From contig UCEZ01000021.1 of assembly GCA_900471525.1 (NCBI GenBank), positions 62,001 through 126,000 of the forward strand: 64,000 nucleotides of DNA. Reading direction: 5' to 3'. Shown piece by piece: positions 61,501 through 64,000 of this stretch. Position 1 is the stretch's first letter. The number at the start of each line of letters is the position of its first letter. The stretch is from Hyphomicrobiales bacterium (GTDB lineage Bacteria; Pseudomonadota; Alphaproteobacteria; Rhizobiales; Rhizobiaceae). The translations under genes and the position numbers were made by a program. The notes under the pieces were generated by a model, which saw nothing but the letters and a program-made list of their open reading frames with translations, had not been told where the DNA came from and did not search any database.

Positions 61501-62012
61501 AGGAAAAGCGTGACCAGCAACGGCAGGTCGATGAAATTCTGGCCGGTACCGATGCCATAGCCGCTGGTATCGACCATGGCCGACACAGAACTCGACACCG
61601 CCTTCAGCTGAAGTGCGATATAGGGAATGGCGCCGATCAGCGAGATCAGCGCGACGATGGCCGCAACGGTTGGGTTCTTCCCATAGCGCGCCGCGACGAA
61701 GTCGGCGACCGAGGTCAGCTTCTCGGATTTGGCAAGCGCGATGATACGGCGGATCACCGGCAGGCCGATGGTGAACATCAGGATCGGGCCGATATAGATG
61801 CCGGTAAATTCCAGCCCGCGTTCGGCGGCAAGACCGACACCGCCGAAGTACGTCCAGGAGGTGCAGTAGATCGCAAGGCTCAAGGCATAGACCAGCGGCC
61901 TGCCCTTTCCGGCAGGGGCGTTCCGCGCCTTGCGATCGCCATAGCTTGCCACCGCAAAGAGCAGCAGCAGGTAGGCGAAGGCGGCCGCGAAAATGATCGA
62001 GCCCGAAAGCAT
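58515..62012 (-). CDS. hybrid histidine kinase with sodium/solute-symporter domain (CrbS/NahK-like)
   Basis: A 1165-residue protein. Residues 1-520 are an SLC5/PutP-like symporter with about 13 helices (YALSLAIYCTSWTYFGGVGLA, FVAARYGKNPTVAAIVALIS, VVSIAILFV-type stretches). A STAC-like linker follows (about 540-620), then a PAS region (about 630-760, MDQGIAVFDSSNNLIIWN), HisKA with H808 (AAGHDILQPLNAARLYSSSL), HATPase (NLVSNAIKYTPTG, DSGIGIP, GLGLGLSIVD) and a receiver with D1092 (IIADYHLDHGTGIDV). This is the CrbS/CbrA-like architecture. AAGGAGGA precedes the ATG. Confidence 0.9.
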   Translation of the reverse strand: MLSGSIIFAAAFAYLLLLFAVASYGDRKARNAPAGKGRPLVYALSLAIYCTSWTYFGGVGLAAERGLEFTGIYIGPILMFTIGLPVIRRIIALAKSEKLTSVADFVAARYGKNPTVAAIVALISLIGAIPYIALQLKAVSSSVSAMVDTSGYGIGTGQNFIDLPLLVTLFLACFAIVFGTRHTDATEHQDGLILAIAMESVVKLLALVTAGLYVIFFLFDGPSDLWAKALANNQVMTALNYQTPLPRWILLVVLSAFAIIMLPRQFHVTVVENRTEKDLRTAGILFPIYLVAINLFVLPVAIAGVLTFAGSGDADLYLLRLPLAADMPILTLITFIGGFSAATAMVIVASVALSIMISNDIVMPVFLRRNLMGRGGSQDVAGTLLNVRRTAIFVVLLLGYGYYRSADMSAGLASLGLLSFVAISQMAPALFGGLVWRQANARGAIAGMTLGFLIWAYLLFLPSLGGPDNSHVAATVLDFLFPFAGVFSGPAADPLVNASALSLLVNAVAYVIGSLTRAPKPLERIQAGVFIRRKSRTEKAFRGRKTKITVLDLKTTIARYLGEERMQRSFQTYERQSGRWLEDHQPADMALIHFSEQLLGSAIGSSSARLVLSLVLQRLDDTSSDTAWLLDQASEALQYNQDMLQTALSQMDQGIAVFDSSNNLIIWNRRFRQLLDLPESAGQVGFPLAEIVAMLTKRGDIRKEDGKRLIANFLTLDKPFLLELSGGARIIEVRTNAMPDKGIVTTYTDITQRVAADMALKQANETLELRVAERTGELTRVNKEVAEARAAAEEANIGKTRFFAAAGHDILQPLNAARLYSSSLVERLGDSENSLLVQNIDSSLESVESILGAVLDISRLDTGAMKPRLQSVPLNDLLRRIETDFAPVARAANLELTVMPTSLTVRTDPNLLRRLVQNLVSNAIKYTPTGKVLVGVRREGGDAIIQVLDSGIGIPASKFRTVFKEFARLDEGAKTASGLGLGLSIVDRISRVLNHSVDLQSKPGKGTRFRVNMPIDRTAAGSAKASPSEPIRSAEPLHALRVLCIDNEPLILEGMKLLLEGWGCNVSTTPSFDAWQHGLTVHDLRPDAIIADYHLDHGTGIDVIQAIRHRFGTEIPSLLVTADRSPEVRAAAERDGIALQNKPVRPASMRAWLTQLSMSMKAAAE

Positions 62013-62253
62013 GGCTCCTCCTTGTCCTTGGGGGAAGCATAGGACAAGACGGCCGTGAAGAAAATCGGACTCGCCTAAGCCTTAAGTCAAAGAACCGACA
62101 ACTCTTTTTCAGACAGAGCGAAACCGGCGCGTTGCGCGCTATCTCCATCGCGTGATTTACTTGATTTCGATTTCAGGTAGCATTCGGCCGGCACTCAGCC
62201 ATGGTGGACAGGCAGATTCGGCTGACCTTGATTATGGATAAGGAGAGAGACTA

Positions 62254-62679
62254 ATGCTGAATGAATTCAAGGCGTTTATCGCCAGGGGCAATGTCATGGA
62301 CCTTGCCGTCGGTATCATCATCGGTGGTGCTTTCACGCTGATCGTCAATTCGCTGGTCAACGACATCATCATGCCGATCGTCGGCGCCATCATCGGAAGC
62401 ATCGACTTCTCCAACTTCTTCATTCCGCTCTCCAGCACTGTGACCGCCACGTCGCTTGCCGCTGCTCGCGAGCAGGGCGCGGTCTTTGCCTATGGCAACT
62501 TCCTCACCGTGGTCTTGAACTTCCTCATCCTCGCCTGGATCATTTTCCTGCTGGTCAAGGGGGTCAACAACATGCGCGCCACGCTGGAAAAGCAGAAGGA
62601 GTCCGAGCCGGCAGCCCCGCCGGCGGAGGACGTGCAACTGCTCACCGAAATCCGCGACCTGCTGAAGCAGAGAGCGTAA
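62254..62679 (+). CDS. mscL: large-conductance mechanosensitive channel
   Basis: A 141-residue membrane protein that opens on osmotic downshock. The N-terminal amphipathic helix ([19 protein letters not shown]) and TM1 ([20 protein letters not shown]) are characteristic, with TM2 [21 protein letters not shown]. The C-terminal part ends in a Glu/Pro-rich linker and an amphipathic helix ([11 protein letters not shown]). GGAGAGAG lies before the ATG. It lies alone, with about 240 bp of untranslated DNA from the kinase start. Confidence 0.96.
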   Translation: MLNEFKAFIARGNVMDLAVGIIIGGAFTLIVNSLVNDIIMPIVGAIIGSIDFSNFFIPLSSTVTATSLAAAREQGAVFAYGNFLTVVLNFLILAWIIFLLVKGVNNMRATLEKQKESEPAAPPAEDVQLLTEIRDLLKQRA

Positions 62680-62776
62680 GGCGATACATCACCAGAATCG
62701 ATAATTCCGTCAGCGAATATCGCGTGATCGTGATGTGAAAAAACGCTAGAAGCGGCGGGCAAACAGGAGCCCGCCG

Positions 62777-63943
62777 ATGACCATTCTCGCCAGTCTTAGC
62801 CCCAGATCGCTTGCAGCACCGGAAAGCGGCATCGTCGAACTGGTGAACTATGCGCGTGGCCGCGACGGGCTTATCCCGCTCTGGGTCGGCGAGGGAGACC
62901 TGCCAACACCGGATTTCATCTCGCAGGCGGCGCAGGAATCACTGAGGGCCGGTGAGACCTTCTACACCTGGCAGCGCGGCATCCCGCCGCTGCGCGAGGC
63001 GCTGTCGCGCTATTACCGGCGTCATTTCGACAAGACGCTTTCGCCGGACAATTTCTATGTGACCGGCTCCGGAATGCAGGCGATCAAGCTTGCCATCGAG
63101 GCGGTGACCTCGCCGGGCGACGAGATGGTATTTCTCTCGCCGGCCTGGCCGAACTTTGCCGCGAGCGCGGAGCTTTCCGGCGTGCGGGCTGTCGCCGTGC
63201 CGCTCAGCTTCGAAGACGGGAAATGGCAACTCGACATCGGCAGGCTTGAAGCGGCGATCACGGAAAAGACGCGGGCGCTGTTCGTCAATACCCCCTCGAA
63301 TCCGACCGGCTGGACCGCCTCACATGACGATCTGAAGGCCATCCTGGCGCTGGCGCGGAAACACGGCCTATGGGTCATGGCCGACGAGATCTATGCACTT
63401 TACTACTACAATGGCGACCGGGCGCCGTCCTTCCTCGACATCATGGAGGAAGACGAGTGCATCCTCTTCGTCAATTCCTTCTCCAAGAACTGGTCGATGA
63501 CCGGTTGGCGCGCCGGCTGGATTATGGCGCCGCCGGCAATCGGCCAGGTGTTGGAAAACCTCATCCAGTATTCCACCTCCGGCGTGGCGCAATTCATTCA
63601 GGCGGGTGCTGTCGTGGCGCTCGATCAAGGCGATGCGTTCGTCGCGGAAAACGTCGCCAAGGCCACCCTTTCGCGCGATCTCTTCTGCGACGCGCTGATC
63701 GCCACCAACCGGGTGCAGACACTCAAGCCGGACGGCGCGATTTACGCCTTCCTGAAGATTGACGGCGTCACCGACGCGCGTCGTGCGGCGCTCGATATCG
63801 TCGACAAGACCGGCGTTGGCCTGGCACCCGGAACCGCATTCGGCGAAGGCGGGTCGCTGTTCATGCGTGCCTGTTTCCTGCGCGATCCCAAGCAGATTGC
63901 CACAGCTGCCGAACGGCTGGCCGGGTATATTGCCGGCCTTTGA
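62777..63943 (+). CDS. class I/II pyridoxal-phosphate aminotransferase
   Basis: A 388-residue PLP enzyme. The PLP Lys is K237 in NSFSKNWSMTGWRAGW. SGMQAIKLAIEAV, NTPSNPTGW (Asn binding PLP O3') and MADEIYALYYYNG are also standard. The specific substrate cannot be told; aspartate- or aromatic-type aminotransferases are closest. CAGGAG lies about ten bases before the ATG. The last 57 bases of the window hold no gene that can be assigned. Confidence 0.92.
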   Translation: MTILASLSPRSLAAPESGIVELVNYARGRDGLIPLWVGEGDLPTPDFISQAAQESLRAGETFYTWQRGIPPLREALSRYYRRHFDKTLSPDNFYVTGSGMQAIKLAIEAVTSPGDEMVFLSPAWPNFAASAELSGVRAVAVPLSFEDGKWQLDIGRLEAAITEKTRALFVNTPSNPTGWTASHDDLKAILALARKHGLWVMADEIYALYYYNGDRAPSFLDIMEEDECILFVNSFSKNWSMTGWRAGWIMAPPAIGQVLENLIQYSTSGVAQFIQAGAVVALDQGDAFVAENVAKATLSRDLFCDALIATNRVQTLKPDGAIYAFLKIDGVTDARRAALDIVDKTGVGLAPGTAFGEGGSLFMRACFLRDPKQIATAAERLAGYIAGL

Positions 63944-64000
63944 GCCGGATTTACACATTCCGCATTGCACAAAATCCTTGTATATCGCGCCGTGAACGGG

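Overview
The window is a GC-rich chromosomal segment of an alphaproteobacterium, most likely a Rhizobiaceae (Rhizobium/Agrobacterium group). The grounds are a PodJ-like polarity protein, a TIGR02186 protein coupled to a TSUP permease, a DUF6460 protein, the lhr-pdeM repair pair, frequent GTG/TTG starts, and short palindromic intergenic repeats of rhizobial type. No rRNA, tRNA, CRISPR array or intact prophage was seen.

Layout. 1-6300 is an accessory surface-polysaccharide region of visibly lower GC: an edge-truncated polysialyltransferase-like glycosyltransferase, UDP-galactopyranose mutase, a decayed IS630 transposase, an alpha/beta-hydrolase-like protein and a Tat-type beta-helix protein. 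6580-19530 is mostly core: a membrane GT2 with a GspE_N/MshEN-like head divergent from a periplasmic binding protein, a fatty acid hydroxylase, TerB, an SNase-like protein with an S24 regulator, a ChaA exchanger, a DMT exporter, mntR/mntH, a Tim44-like protein and two small conserved genes. 19650-21640 is a compact AT-richer island: a HigB-like toxin, a HigA antitoxin fused to an ImmA/IrrE metallopeptidase and a conserved third gene, preceded by a perfect 10-bp inverted repeat. 21680-25520 holds a DUF1801 protein, an aldo/keto reductase and an RTX protein. 25846-31660 is a fatty-acid beta-oxidation operon (acyl-CoA dehydrogenase, AbrB-like protein, thiolase, FadJ-type enzyme) with an operator-like palindrome upstream, divergent from podJ.

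36450-46000 carries TSUP/TIGR02186, an ABC exporter, a frameshifted Lrp/AsnC-type gene whose stop codon lies inside a 228-bp palindromic element, a DHFR-family protein, and a repair cluster (Lhr helicase, PdeM nuclease, AlkD-like glycosylase). 46000-53260 contains VOC proteins, a class III cyclase, an SRPBCC protein, a TetR regulator and two YitT paralogues flanking an Rrf2-AhpD operon. 53400-64000 contains DUF6460, CAP and MATE genes, pyrD with a DUF952 gene, a CrbS/CrbR-like transporter-kinase and response regulator pair, mscL and an aminotransferase.

The best candidate for an under-described system is the three-gene HigB / HigA-IrrE / third-protein cassette. Other points for follow-up are the 228-bp element with 34-bp perfect arms, the YitT-Rrf2-AhpD-YitT block and the GspE_N-type glycosyltransferase. 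Family calls rest on motifs read by eye and on remembered family features; no database search was run.
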